From assembly GCA_963706605.1 (NCBI GenBank), contig OY970165.1, positions 620,001-684,000 on the forward strand: DNA of 64,000 nucleotides. The letters are read 5' to 3'. Source of the DNA: VRUE01 sp963706605. GTDB taxonomy: Bacteria; Actinomycetota; Thermoleophilia; Solirubrobacterales; 70-9. Shown here piece after piece: positions 1-7,162 of the stretch; the first letter of the stretch is position 1; each line of letters opens with the position of its first letter. The notes under the pieces are model-generated. The model was not told the origin of the DNA, searched no databases, and saw nothing but the letters and a program-made list of their open reading frames with translations. Both the position numbers and the translations under genes were made by a program.

Positions 1-285
1 CCGACGAACGCGGCCGACGGCAGCCGCACGCTGACCCGACGTCGAGCCTGACTCGGCTCGCAGCAGGACCACGATGCCGTCTGCATCGCTGCCGAAGTCC
101 TGTTCGAGGGAGTCGCTGACGGCCTTCGACTGGCTGCCCGGCACGTCGAAGCCACCGCCGGTCAGGTGATCAGTCTGGTGTGAGGCGATCGGCAAAGCGA
201 AAGCCAGCGCGGCAACCCAGGCGACCAATACGAAGCGCCGCCTGCGTCCCAGGAACCCAGCGAGCTTGATCATCGACTCACGCAT
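1..285 (-). CDS. MMPL/RND-family transporter, N-terminal part (cut by window edge)
   Basis: The complement reads for 95 codons from ATG at 285 to the window edge: MRESMIKLAG, a basic stretch, one hydrophobic helix (about residues 19-34), then a periplasmic-type segment with the GGGFDVPGSQS and LEQDFGSDADG patterns typical of the first extracytoplasmic loop of MMPL (RND superfamily) exporters. Such proteins move lipids or hydrophobic compounds across the membrane by proton motive force. The gene lies directly downstream of a TetR regulator on the same strand, so the regulator probably controls it. An inner ATG at 273 is an alternative start. The family call rests on the N-terminus only. Confidence 0.75.
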   Translation of the reverse strand, partial: MRESMIKLAGFLGRRRRFVLVAWVAALAFALPIASHQTDHLTGGGFDVPGSQSKAVSDSLEQDFGSDADGIVVLLRAESGSTSGQRAAAVGRVRR

Positions 286-287
286 TG

Positions 288-301
288 GCTGGTTAGCCAG
301 C
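288..301. promoter_or_regulatory. Inverted repeat in front of the MMPL gene (possible TetR operator)
   Basis: GCTGG-TTAG-CCAGC is a perfect 5-bp inverted repeat three bases upstream of the MMPL start at 285. A site here would cover the start region of the message. Assigning it to the adjacent TetR protein is inference. Confidence 0.3.
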
Positions 302-325
302 TTTTCGGATCGAGCCCGCTCTGTC

Positions 326-341
326 TGTGAGTCAGATCACG
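326..341. promoter_or_regulatory. CRP/GlxR-like site upstream of the MMPL gene
   Basis: TGTGA-GTCAGA-TCACG matches the CRP-family consensus TGTGA-N6-TCACA at 9 of 10 core bases. It lies between the tetR stop and the MMPL start. A perfect version stands in front of the second MMPL operon at 24852-24867. Actinobacterial CRP homologues (GlxR, Cmr/Rv3676) use this consensus. Confidence 0.4.
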
Positions 342-362
342 CGACGGGGCCCAGACCGGGAG

Positions 363-971
363 CTACTCGCCGGCGAGCAGGAACCTGGCCGAGGCGGCCC
401 CGGCCTCGAGAGCGGCGCTGATGTCCCGGCCGGGCTCGGAGAGCGCCTGCAGGGCGAAGCCGTCGCCGACCGCGAACAGATAGGAGACGATCGACTCGGC
501 GTCGTAGCGCAGGCCGAGCACGCCCTCGCGCTCCTTCGCCTCGAGGATCTCGGCGACATGGGATCGGGTGCGGTCGAACAGCTGACCGACCTCGTGCTGG
601 ATGTCGGGATTGCGCCGCCCGGCGCTGAACAGCTCGTAGAGAAGCAGGAAGAAGGCCGGTTCGTTCTCGATCAGGTCGGTGAGGCTGGCGACCAGCACGT
701 CGACCACGTCGTCGACCGTCTCCGCCTTGCCCAGCGGCTCGTCGAGGCGGGCGACGCGGATCTCGGCGTCGCGGCGGACGACCTCGACCAGCAACCGCTC
801 CTTGGTGCCAAAGTAATAGTGGAGGAGGCCGCGGCTTACACCCGCCTCGCGGGCGACGTGCTCGAAGGTGGAGCCGGCGGCACCGCGCTTGGCGACGCTA
901 TCGCGCATGGCGTCGATGATCCGCTGCGCCTTTTCACCGCTCAGCTCGCGCTCTTTGGTCGCTGCCTCCAT
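363..971 (-). CDS. TetR/AcrR-family transcriptional regulator
   Basis: 202 aa. Residues about 15-60 form the TetR HTH (STFEHVAREAGVSRGLLHYY followed by FGTKERLL), and the rest is an all-helical ligand domain of normal length for the family. A likely repressor of the downstream MMPL exporter (78 bp away, same strand). TAGACT (complement of 978-983) lies 6 nt before the ATG, so the message may be leaderless and no Shine-Dalgarno is seen. Ligand unknown. Confidence 0.9.
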   Translation of the reverse strand: MEAATKERELSGEKAQRIIDAMRDSVAKRGAAGSTFEHVAREAGVSRGLLHYYFGTKERLLVEVVRRDAEIRVARLDEPLGKAETVDDVVDVLVASLTDLIENEPAFFLLLYELFSAGRRNPDIQHEVGQLFDRTRSHVAEILEAKEREGVLGLRYDAESIVSYLFAVGDGFALQALSEPGRDISAALEAGAASARFLLAGE

Positions 972-977
972 CGGTTC

Positions 978-983
978 AGTCTA
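978..983 (-). promoter_or_regulatory. -10 box (TAGACT) of tetR, leaderless type
   Basis: TAGACT ends 6 nt before the ATG at 971. With the usual 6-8 nt between -10 box and transcription start, the message would begin at or next to the start codon. No clear -35 box. Confidence 0.4.
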
Positions 984-1021
984 GGGCGCGAGCCGGGTGT
1001 TCCGCCCGGCGAGCGGCGGCG

Positions 1022-1462
1022 TCAGGCGCCGTTGATGCTGGTCGTGCTGTCGTACTCGAACTCCTCCTCGGCGCCGAAGAGCGCGTCGAGCACGGTCTTG
1101 CGGGCGCCCTCGCTGAGCACCAACGCGATCGCCCCGGCGACCATTCCGAAGAGGATGAGACGACCGAGGCGGCTCTTCTTGCGCTTCCTCGGCGCCCGCA
1201 GCTGCTCGGATGCATCGCGCAGGTTCTCGGCGGCGGAACGCAGGTCCTTTTGCACCTTCTTGTCGCTGGTCACGGCCTTGACCGTTCCCTTGCCGTTGCC
1301 GGTCGCGCGGCTGTAGGCGCCTCGCGCCGCTTCGAAGGCGTTGCGGAGGCTGTCGCGAAGCTCTTCGTCCTCGATCAGGCGCTGCACGTATGGGTTTTCG
1401 CGCGCGGTCGAGTACACGTCGGCGGCGCGATCGGCGGGGTGGGTCGCCTTGGTCTTGCTCAT
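1022..1462 (-). CDS. Hypothetical single-pass membrane protein
   Basis: 146 aa. Residues 1-95 are charged and helical with many Arg/Lys/Glu (DRAADVYSTARENPYVQRL), a basic patch APRKRKKSRLGR precedes one transmembrane helix (about residues 101-119, LILFGMVAGAIALVL), and a short acidic tail ends FEYDSTTSINGA. An AGGAG-like ribosome site precedes the ATG by 6 nt. I do not recognise a family; the arrangement resembles the small helical-plus-anchor proteins of actinobacteria. It stands alone between tetR and the glycosyltransferase. Confidence 0.7.
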   Translation of the reverse strand: MSKTKATHPADRAADVYSTARENPYVQRLIEDEELRDSLRNAFEAARGAYSRATGNGKGTVKAVTSDKKVQKDLRSAAENLRDASEQLRAPRKRKKSRLGRLILFGMVAGAIALVLSEGARKTVLDALFGAEEEFEYDSTTSINGA

Positions 1463-1570
1463 GCCTTCTCCTCGCTGGATCTCCTGGGGACGCTCAGGAT
1501 AACTCCAAACCGCGGTCGCAGCTGATCCCGCGTACCGGGAAGAACTACGACATCTCGATGGTTAGGTGGA

Positions 1571-3157
1571 TCAGGGCGAACCGATTCCATCCAGCAGGAC
1601 CCCGTTGCTGCGGAAGTTGAGCTGGGCATCGCGCACCATGCCCAATCGCAGGTGGGCGAGATCCGGACCGGGCATCGTGTAGCGCCTCACGTAGAGGCGA
1701 CCGACCCGCTCGTAGCCGGCCTGGCGGAACCGAGGGCCGAGCAGGCGCACCGGGACCGGCGGCGCCGGGCCGTCGGAGATGAAGTCGACCTCGTGGACGT
1801 TCCAGGAGAAGCCGTCCGCGGGCTGGGCCTGGAAGGAACCGGTCGAGAGGTAGTAGCGCAGAGACGCGGCGCCGAGCGTCCAGGTGACCATCGCCCGAGG
1901 CGCCTTGGGTTCTCCCAGCTGCGCAGCGACGGCACTCCAGTCGGGACGCTGGAGCGCCGAGGAGAAGCTCGCCCAGACGCAGAACCCGAGCGAGTAGAGA
2001 ACCAGCACCGAGGCGACGGCGGCGCCGCTGCGACGGGCGCCGCGCAGTGTCGCGCCGATCGCCACCGCGACCAGCAGCGGCACCAGCGCCGGAAGCAGGT
2101 TGCGGGCGATCACGTAATCCTTGTCGACGAGCAGCGCCAGGGCGAGCGGCACGACGACGGTGACGGCGGCGAGCGCCAACATCCGCCCGGCGGCGAGCCG
2201 CTCGCCGCGCTCGCCGCGGAAGACGAGCAGGAGCAGTGCGGCGACACAGGCAGCCAGCGGGACCGCCGCCGGCAACACGGTCTCGGGCCGGGCGATGATG
2301 TCGCCGGTCTCGCCGACGACGAAGCTGACGCCCGTCTCCCAGAGCCGGTGCCCGAGGCTGCGCCCGCCGATCCACTCGGCGTGGCCGAGCGACATCTGAT
2401 GGATCGCCAGCGGCGCCAACGCCAGGCCGGCGAGGGCGACGATCCAGAGGCCGGCCAACGCCTCACGACGGCGTCGCCACAACAGCCAGACCGCCTCGAG
2501 CGCAATCGGGAAAATCGCGAAGTAGTGGGTCGCGAGCGCGAGCGCCGAGAAGACCCCCCAACGCCTTAAGTCCTTTCGCCCCGGGGACGTGCCGGTAGTT
2601 AGCCGCCCATATGGGCGGCTAACTACCGGCACGTCCCCTAGGGCGCGGACGAAGTAGAGGGCGGCGACGGCGGTGAGAAAGGTCAACAGGGCGTAACCGC
2701 GGGCCTCCTGCGAGTACCAGAGGAGCATCGGGTTGACGGCGACCAGCGCCGCGGCGACGATCCCCGCCCGCTTCCCGCGCAGCTCGGCACCGAGCCCGTA
2801 GGCGACCGGCACCGTCGCCACTCCGGCCAGCGCCGAGAGCGAGCGCAGTCCGAACTCTCCCGTTCCGGTCAGCTGTGTCCAAACCCAGGCAAGGGCGTAA
2901 TAGAGAGGCGGCGCCGACTCGCTGAAACCGACGGCGTTCATCGCGTGCCAGAAGCCGTCGCGCAGCACGCGGCTGGCGGTGACGATCTCGTCGTGGTGGT
3001 AGGACTGAACGCCGAGGGTCGCGAAACGCAGCGCGGCGGCAAGGAGGGTCAGCCCGGTGACGATCCAGAAGACCCGCGAGCGCGCCCGTGCCGCCTCGCG
3101 AACCGCTTCGGCATACGTGGACAGCCCGCTCCGGCCAAGAGCCTCAGCAGCCTCCAT
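1571..3157 (-). CDS. GT39/PMT-like membrane glycosyltransferase with embedded palindromic repeat
   Basis: 528 aa, about 11-12 hydrophobic helices. After the first helix come FATLGVQSYHHDEI (the acidic loop that binds metal and polyprenyl-phosphate-sugar in ArnT/PMT proteins), FSESAPPLYYALAWVW and LLWYSQEARGYALL, all hallmarks of the GT-C (PF13231) group. It would transfer a sugar from a polyprenyl-phosphate donor on the outer face of the membrane. The unusual point is residues about 174-192 (DVPVVSRPYGRLTTGTS), which are encoded exactly by a 56-bp perfect palindrome that also occurs at 7113-7162. The reading frame stays open through it. Seven bp separate its start from the lon stop codon's far side, so the two genes are tightly packed. 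Substrate unknown. Confidence 0.85.
   Translation of the reverse strand: MEAAEALGRSGLSTYAEAVREAARARSRVFWIVTGLTLLAAALRFATLGVQSYHHDEIVTASRVLRDGFWHAMNAVGFSESAPPLYYALAWVWTQLTGTGEFGLRSLSALAGVATVPVAYGLGAELRGKRAGIVAAALVAVNPMLLWYSQEARGYALLTFLTAVAALYFVRALGDVPVVSRPYGRLTTGTSPGRKDLRRWGVFSALALATHYFAIFPIALEAVWLLWRRRREALAGLWIVALAGLALAPLAIHQMSLGHAEWIGGRSLGHRLWETGVSFVVGETGDIIARPETVLPAAVPLAACVAALLLLVFRGERGERLAAGRMLALAAVTVVVPLALALLVDKDYVIARNLLPALVPLLVAVAIGATLRGARRSGAAVASVLVLYSLGFCVWASFSSALQRPDWSAVAAQLGEPKAPRAMVTWTLGAASLRYYLSTGSFQAQPADGFSWNVHEVDFISDGPAPPVPVRLLGPRFRQAGYERVGRLYVRRYTMPGPDLAHLRLGMVRDAQLNFRSNGVLLDGIGSP
2583..2638. repeat. Palindromic repeat R2, copy a (56 bp, perfect, inside CDS)
   Basis: Both halves are exact reverse complements around CAT|ATG at 2610/2611; each half begins GGGGACGTGCCGGTAG. 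The inner 50 bp are identical to copy b at 7113-7162. It lies in frame inside the glycosyltransferase gene and adds about 18 codons. Confidence 0.95.
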
Positions 3158-3163
3158 GACGCC

Positions 3164-5548
3164 TCAGGCCAGAGCCGCGTCGATCGCTTTGGAGACCTCG
3201 TCCACGAAGACGAACTCCAGCTCGCTGCGCTCCTGCTCGGGGATCTCGGCGACGTCGCCCTCGTTGCGCCCGGGCACGATCACCCGCTTGATCCCGGCCC
3301 GCTGCGCGGCCAGCGACTTCTCCTTGAGGCCGCCGATCGGCAACACCTGCCCGGTCAGAGTCACCTCGCCAGTCATCGCGACATCGTTGCGGACCGGTCG
3401 GCCGGAAATCAAGGAGGCCAGCGCCACCGTCATCGCCACACCCGCCGAAGGCCCGTCCTTCGGCACCGCACCGGCCGGCACGTGGATGTGAATGTCGTTG
3501 TCGGCAAACCAGCCCTCGGCGAGCTCGGGCGCCGCCTCCCTCCAGTGCCCGCGCACGTAGGAGAGCGCCGCCTGCGCCGACTCCTTCATAACGTCGCCGA
3601 GCTGGCCGGTGATCGTCAGATTGCCCGAGCCCGGCATCGCGGTCGCCTCGATGAAGAGGACATCGCCTCCGGTGGGCGTCCAGGCGAGGCCGGTCGCGAC
3701 GCCGGGGTCCTTGGTGCGGCGGCGCTGCTCGGCGAAGAAGCGACGGCGACCGAGCAGCTCGCGCGCCCGCTTCCCCGAGACCTTCACCTTGCTCGGCGCC
3801 TTGCCCTCGGCGACTTCGCGCGCCAGTTTGCGGCAAATCGTGCCGATCTGGCGCTCCAGGTTGCGAACGCCGGCCTCACGCGTGTACTCCTCGATGATCG
3901 CGGTCAGCGCCGAGTCCGCAAACTCGATCTGCGAGGGCTTCAGCCCGTTTGCCTCGATCTGCCGCGGGACCAGGTAGCGGCGGGCGATGTGGCGCTTCTC
4001 CTCGAGCGTGTAGCCGGCCAGCTCGATCGTCTCCATCCGGTCCTGCAAAGGGCCGGGAACGGTGTCGAGGATGTTCGCGGTGGCGATGAAGAGGACCTCG
4101 GAGAGGTCGAACTCGAGGTCGAGGTAGTGATCGCGGAAGGTGTCGTTCTGGGCCGGGTCGAGCACCTCCAGCATCGCCGAGGAGGGATCGCCGCGGAAGT
4201 CGGCGCCCATCTTGTCGATCTCGTCGATCATGAAGACGGGGTTGCGGGAGCCGGCGTCGCGCAGGGCGCGGATGATCGTGCCCGGTAGCGCCCCGATGTA
4301 GGTGCGGCGGTGACCGCGGATCTCGGCCTCGTCGCGCACCCCGCCGACCGATATCCGCTCGAACTCGCGCCCCAGCGCCCGCGCGATCGAACGCCCGAGG
4401 CTGGTCTTGCCGACACCCGGTGGGCCGACGAAGCAGAGGATCGGTCCGGGCGAGTCGGGCTTCAGCTTGCGCACGGCCAGGTACTCGAGGATCCGGTCCT
4501 TGACCTTCTCCAGGTCGTAGTGGTCGGCGTCGAGCACCTCGCGGGCGTGGGGGATGTCGAGGTTGTCCTCGGTCCACTTCGACCAGGGCAACTCGACCAG
4601 CCACTCGAGGTAGGTGCGGATGACGCCGTGCTCGGCCGCCGCCGGGGGCAGTTTCTCCAGCCGCGAGAGCTCGCGCTCGGCGGCTTTCAGCGCCTGCTCG
4701 GGCAGCTCGGCCTCCTCGATCTTCTGGCGCAGCTCGTTGACCTCGGCCTGCTGCTCGTCGCCCTCCCCCAGCTCGTCCTGGATCGCTTTCAGCTGCTGGC
4801 GCAGGAAGAACTCGCGCTGGCCTTTGTCGACTTCTGATTGCACCTGCGACTGGATCTGGCTGCCAAGCTGGACCACCTCGAGCTCGCGGGCGAGGATCTG
4901 AGAGAGACGGCGCAGGCGCGCCGCGACGTCGACCTCCTCCAGCAGCTCCTGCTTTTCCTCGGTGGAGATCCGCAGCGCGCCGGCGATCAGATGGCCGAGC
5001 GCCGCCGGGTCGTCGAGGTTCGCGACCGCCATCTGCAGCTCCTCGGGCAGGTAGGGGATGTGCTCGACGATCTCCGAGAAGGTGCGCTGCACGTTGCGGG
5101 TGAGCGCCTCCAGCTCGGGACCTTCCTCGACTGTGTCCGGCAACTCGGCGATCCGCGCCACCAGGTAGGGCTCCTCGGCGACGTAGGGGCCGAGCTGCAC
5201 CCGCTGGGTGCCCTGAACGAGGATGCGCAGCGTCCCGTCGGGGATTTTCAGCATCCGCGCGACGATCCCGACCACGCCCACCTCGTAGAGGCCATCGGGA
5301 CCCGGCTCCTCATCCTCGGGGTCGCGGGCGGCGACCATCACCAGCATCCGGTTGGCGCCGAGGACGTCGTCGACCAGCTTGATCGAGCGCTCCTGGCCGA
5401 CCGCCAGCGGGGTAAGGGTCTCGGGGAAGGTGACGGTCTCGCGCAGCGGCAGGACCGGCAGCGCGTCGGGCAGCGGCTGACTGGCTCGAATCGCGTCCTC
5501 CGCGTCGAGCGGCGACTCCACCACTTCGAGAGCGGGAGAGCCCTCCAT
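3164..5548 (-). CDS. lon: ATP-dependent Lon protease
   Basis: 794 aa counted from ATG 5548. Domains in order: N-terminal LON substrate domain (about 30-220), coiled coil (about 225-300), AAA+ module with Walker A GPPGVGKT (375-382) and Walker B MIDEID (about 440-445), and the C-terminal protease with the Ser-Lys dyad: S701 in PKDGPSAG and K744 in GGLKEK, 43 residues apart as in E. coli Lon. It degrades misfolded and short-lived proteins in the cytoplasm. The start overlaps the hsp20 stop (TGATG), so translation is probably coupled; a GTG one codon upstream (5551) is an alternative start. Pairing a disaggregating small heat-shock protein with Lon makes a protein-quality-control operon. Confidence 0.98.
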   Translation of the reverse strand: MEGSPALEVVESPLDAEDAIRASQPLPDALPVLPLRETVTFPETLTPLAVGQERSIKLVDDVLGANRMLVMVAARDPEDEEPGPDGLYEVGVVGIVARMLKIPDGTLRILVQGTQRVQLGPYVAEEPYLVARIAELPDTVEEGPELEALTRNVQRTFSEIVEHIPYLPEELQMAVANLDDPAALGHLIAGALRISTEEKQELLEEVDVAARLRRLSQILARELEVVQLGSQIQSQVQSEVDKGQREFFLRQQLKAIQDELGEGDEQQAEVNELRQKIEEAELPEQALKAAERELSRLEKLPPAAAEHGVIRTYLEWLVELPWSKWTEDNLDIPHAREVLDADHYDLEKVKDRILEYLAVRKLKPDSPGPILCFVGPPGVGKTSLGRSIARALGREFERISVGGVRDEAEIRGHRRTYIGALPGTIIRALRDAGSRNPVFMIDEIDKMGADFRGDPSSAMLEVLDPAQNDTFRDHYLDLEFDLSEVLFIATANILDTVPGPLQDRMETIELAGYTLEEKRHIARRYLVPRQIEANGLKPSQIEFADSALTAIIEEYTREAGVRNLERQIGTICRKLAREVAEGKAPSKVKVSGKRARELLGRRRFFAEQRRRTKDPGVATGLAWTPTGGDVLFIEATAMPGSGNLTITGQLGDVMKESAQAALSYVRGHWREAAPELAEGWFADNDIHIHVPAGAVPKDGPSAGVAMTVALASLISGRPVRNDVAMTGEVTLTGQVLPIGGLKEKSLAAQRAGIKRVIVPGRNEGDVAEIPEQERSELEFVFVDEVSKAIDAALA

Positions 5549-5991
5549 CACTCGCGCCCGATCGGCACGCGGCGCGTCGTCTGCGCGGGATCGCGCAGGG
5601 GCAGCTCGATCCGCAGGATGCCGTCGTCGTAGGTCGCCTTGGCGCTGTCGGCGTCGACGTCGACCTGCAGCTCGACGACACGGCGGAACGGGCCCGAGGG
5701 AATCTCGACCTGCTGGTAGACCCTGCCCTCGGTCTCCTGCACCGGCCGCTCACCGACGATCGCGAGCTGTCGTCCACTGACCTCGATCCCGACCTGGCCC
5801 AGATCGACGCCGGCAAGATCCACCTTCACAACCGCCCGCTGCGGCTCACCGCAGTAGTAGACGTCCACATTGGGCGAGAACCCGGTGCTACGGCGGCTTA
5901 CATACGTCGTCCGCCCCCAAGCTCCACCAAGCATCTGATCCATCTCCCGCCGCATCCGGGCGAAGTTGGCAAATACGTCACGCTCTGGCAT
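5548..5991 (-). CDS. Hsp20/alpha-crystallin family small heat-shock protein
   Basis: 147 aa from ATG 5991; an ATG at 6003 would add MLFP. N-terminal arm (VFANFARMRREMDQMLGG), an alpha-crystallin beta-sandwich from about residue 40 (FSPNVDVYYCGEPQRAVVKV, then AIVGERP and ATYDDGILRIELPL), and a short tail ending VPIGRE, which carries the V-P-I form of the I-x-I motif that docks neighbouring subunits in oligomers. An ATP-independent holdase. First gene of the hsp20-lon pair. A 14-bp perfect palindrome (6004-6017) abuts the upstream ATG and may be its operator. Confidence 0.95.
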   Translation of the reverse strand: MPERDVFANFARMRREMDQMLGGAWGRTTYVSRRSTGFSPNVDVYYCGEPQRAVVKVDLAGVDLGQVGIEVSGRQLAIVGERPVQETEGRVYQQVEIPSGPFRRVVELQVDVDADSAKATYDDGILRIELPLRDPAQTTRRVPIGRE

Positions 5992-6003
5992 GGGGAACAA
6001 CAT

Positions 6004-6017
6004 AGCCAGCGCTGGCT
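6004..6017. promoter_or_regulatory. 14-bp perfect palindrome at the hsp20 start
   Basis: AGCCAGCGCTGGCT is its own reverse complement and touches the upstream hsp20 start codon (6003). It is not a HAIR (HspR) or CIRCE site. It could be an operator or a start-region hairpin. The remaining DNA from 6018 to 6164 shows no gene. Confidence 0.3.
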
Positions 6018-6164
6018 TTGCACGGGCTTGTGATGGGCGGATGGGGTCGCCTCGACGGCGCCTCGCGAAGCGGGCACCGCAGAGTGATTCCAGCCGCGAA
6101 GCGGCACAAAATTCCACCGCCGCAGGCGGTGGTAGGCACCCGGCGAGGCGACCCCGCCCGCTCT

Positions 6165-6359
6165 CTATGCGGGGCTGGACTGCGTCGCCCAACGGGGCGG
6201 GCGCATCAGGAGGACAGGCTGGCGAGGGGGAACCAGGCCCTCCGGGCGGTTGGGGCGGAAGGTCGTGCAGGGCTCCTCCAGCTCGAGCGCGCAAAGCATG
6301 TTCTTGCGGAAGTAGCAGTCGTCGCAGCTGGGTTGCTTCTTGCGCGGCACGGCGGCCAT
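6165..6359 (-). CDS. Small Cys-containing conserved-type protein
   Basis: 64 aa from ATG 6359. The core is CDDCYFRKNMLCALELEEPC: four cysteines spaced C-x2-C-x7-C-x7-C, followed by TTFRPNRPEGLVPPRQP. This looks like a metal- or disulfide-binding knuckle in a basic, proline-rich protein. The upstream in-frame ATG at 6431 would add 24 residues of lower plausibility. I do not recognise a named family. It is transcribed away from the divergent fatty-acid hydroxylase gene. Confidence 0.6.
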   Translation of the reverse strand: MAAVPRKKQPSCDDCYFRKNMLCALELEEPCTTFRPNRPEGLVPPRQPVLLMRPPRWATQSSPA

Positions 6360-6471
6360 GTTGCCATCGCCGTTGCACTTTCGTGACGCCTGATTCCGCA
6401 AAGCGCAACGTTCTTGACACAGGCTGTTCACGTCTTCCCCGCGTCTTGCGGGAGTCGGCTCCGCCCGTCGC

Positions 6472-6477
6472 TACCAT
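6472..6477 (+). promoter_or_regulatory. -10 box (TACCAT) of the fatty-acid hydroxylase gene
   Basis: TACCAT lies 9 nt before the ATG at 6487. There is no Shine-Dalgarno between them, which fits a leaderless or nearly leaderless message. No convincing -35. Confidence 0.35.
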
Positions 6478-6486
6478 TGGGCACGA

Positions 6487-7113
6487 ATGGAGGCTCACAA
6501 CCGCACCGACAAGCTTGCGGCCTCGCCGCAGCTTTTCGAGAGCGAATTCCTCAACTTCTTCTCGCGGGTGCACCCGGCGATCCCGGCGATCATCTTTGTT
6601 CCCGTGGTCGTCGCGATGGAGTGGCTGGCCGCCGGCCGTGGCATGCCCGCATGGGAACTGGCGCTGCTCACCCTCGGCGGGGTCGGCATCTGGACCCTGA
6701 CCGAGTACTGGCTGCACCGGCTCGTCTTCCACTGGGAGCCCGACAACGCGTTCGGACGCCGCATGCACTTCATCATCCACGGCATCCACCACGACCATCC
6801 CAACGACAAGCTGCGCCTGGTGATGCCGCCGGCGGTCTCGATCCCCCTCGCCGCCCTCTTCTTCTTCGCCTTCACCCTGATTTTCGGCACCCCCGCGGCC
6901 TATCCGCTGTTCGCCGGCTTCATCGCCGGCTACCTCGCCTACGACTACATGCACTACTACGTGCACCACTTCGTGCCCAAGTCCGACCTCGGCAAGCAGT
7001 TGCGGGAGCAGCACATGCGCCACCACTTCCAGGACCACCGCTTTGGCTACGGGGTCTCTTCGCCGCTGTGGGACGTCGTCTTCCGCACGCTGCCGCGCCA
7101 ACGCCGCCGTTAG
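6487..7113 (+). CDS. Fatty acid hydroxylase / sterol desaturase superfamily membrane enzyme
   Basis: 208 aa, four to five hydrophobic helices. The di-iron histidine clusters are all visible: H77-x4-H82, H98-x2-HH-x-H104, H156-x3-HH and H176-x2-HH. Length and spacing fit the bacterial relatives of fatty-acid 2-hydroxylase (FA2H/Scs7 type), which oxidise an acyl chain with O2 and an electron donor. The TAG stop at 7111-7113 shares its last base with repeat R2 copy b. Exact substrate unknown. A second membrane di-iron lipid enzyme, the desaturase at 8423, is close by. Confidence 0.9.
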   Translation: MEAHNRTDKLAASPQLFESEFLNFFSRVHPAIPAIIFVPVVVAMEWLAAGRGMPAWELALLTLGGVGIWTLTEYWLHRLVFHWEPDNAFGRRMHFIIHGIHHDHPNDKLRLVMPPAVSIPLAALFFFAFTLIFGTPAAYPLFAGFIAGYLAYDYMHYYVHHFVPKSDLGKQLREQHMRHHFQDHRFGYGVSSPLWDVVFRTLPRQRRR

Positions 7114-7162
7114 ACGTGCCGGTAGTTAGCCGCCCATATGGGCGGCTAACTACCGGCACGTC
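7113..7162. repeat. Palindromic repeat R2, copy b (50 bp, perfect)
   Basis: Identical to the inner 50 bp of copy a. It fills the space between the convergent hydroxylase and PucR genes. Its first base is the last base of the hydroxylase TAG, and its other strand supplies the last codons and TAG stop (7146-7148) of the PucR gene. As RNA it would fold into a 25-bp hairpin, so it may also end transcription from both sides. Confidence 0.95.

Noticed and set aside
5992..7101. A 517-codon open frame that would fuse an N-terminal extension to Hsp20.
   Set aside because: The extension is antisense to the fatty-acid hydroxylase and contains the small Cys protein's shadow. Only the last 147-151 residues resemble Hsp20, and two ATG codons sit just before them.
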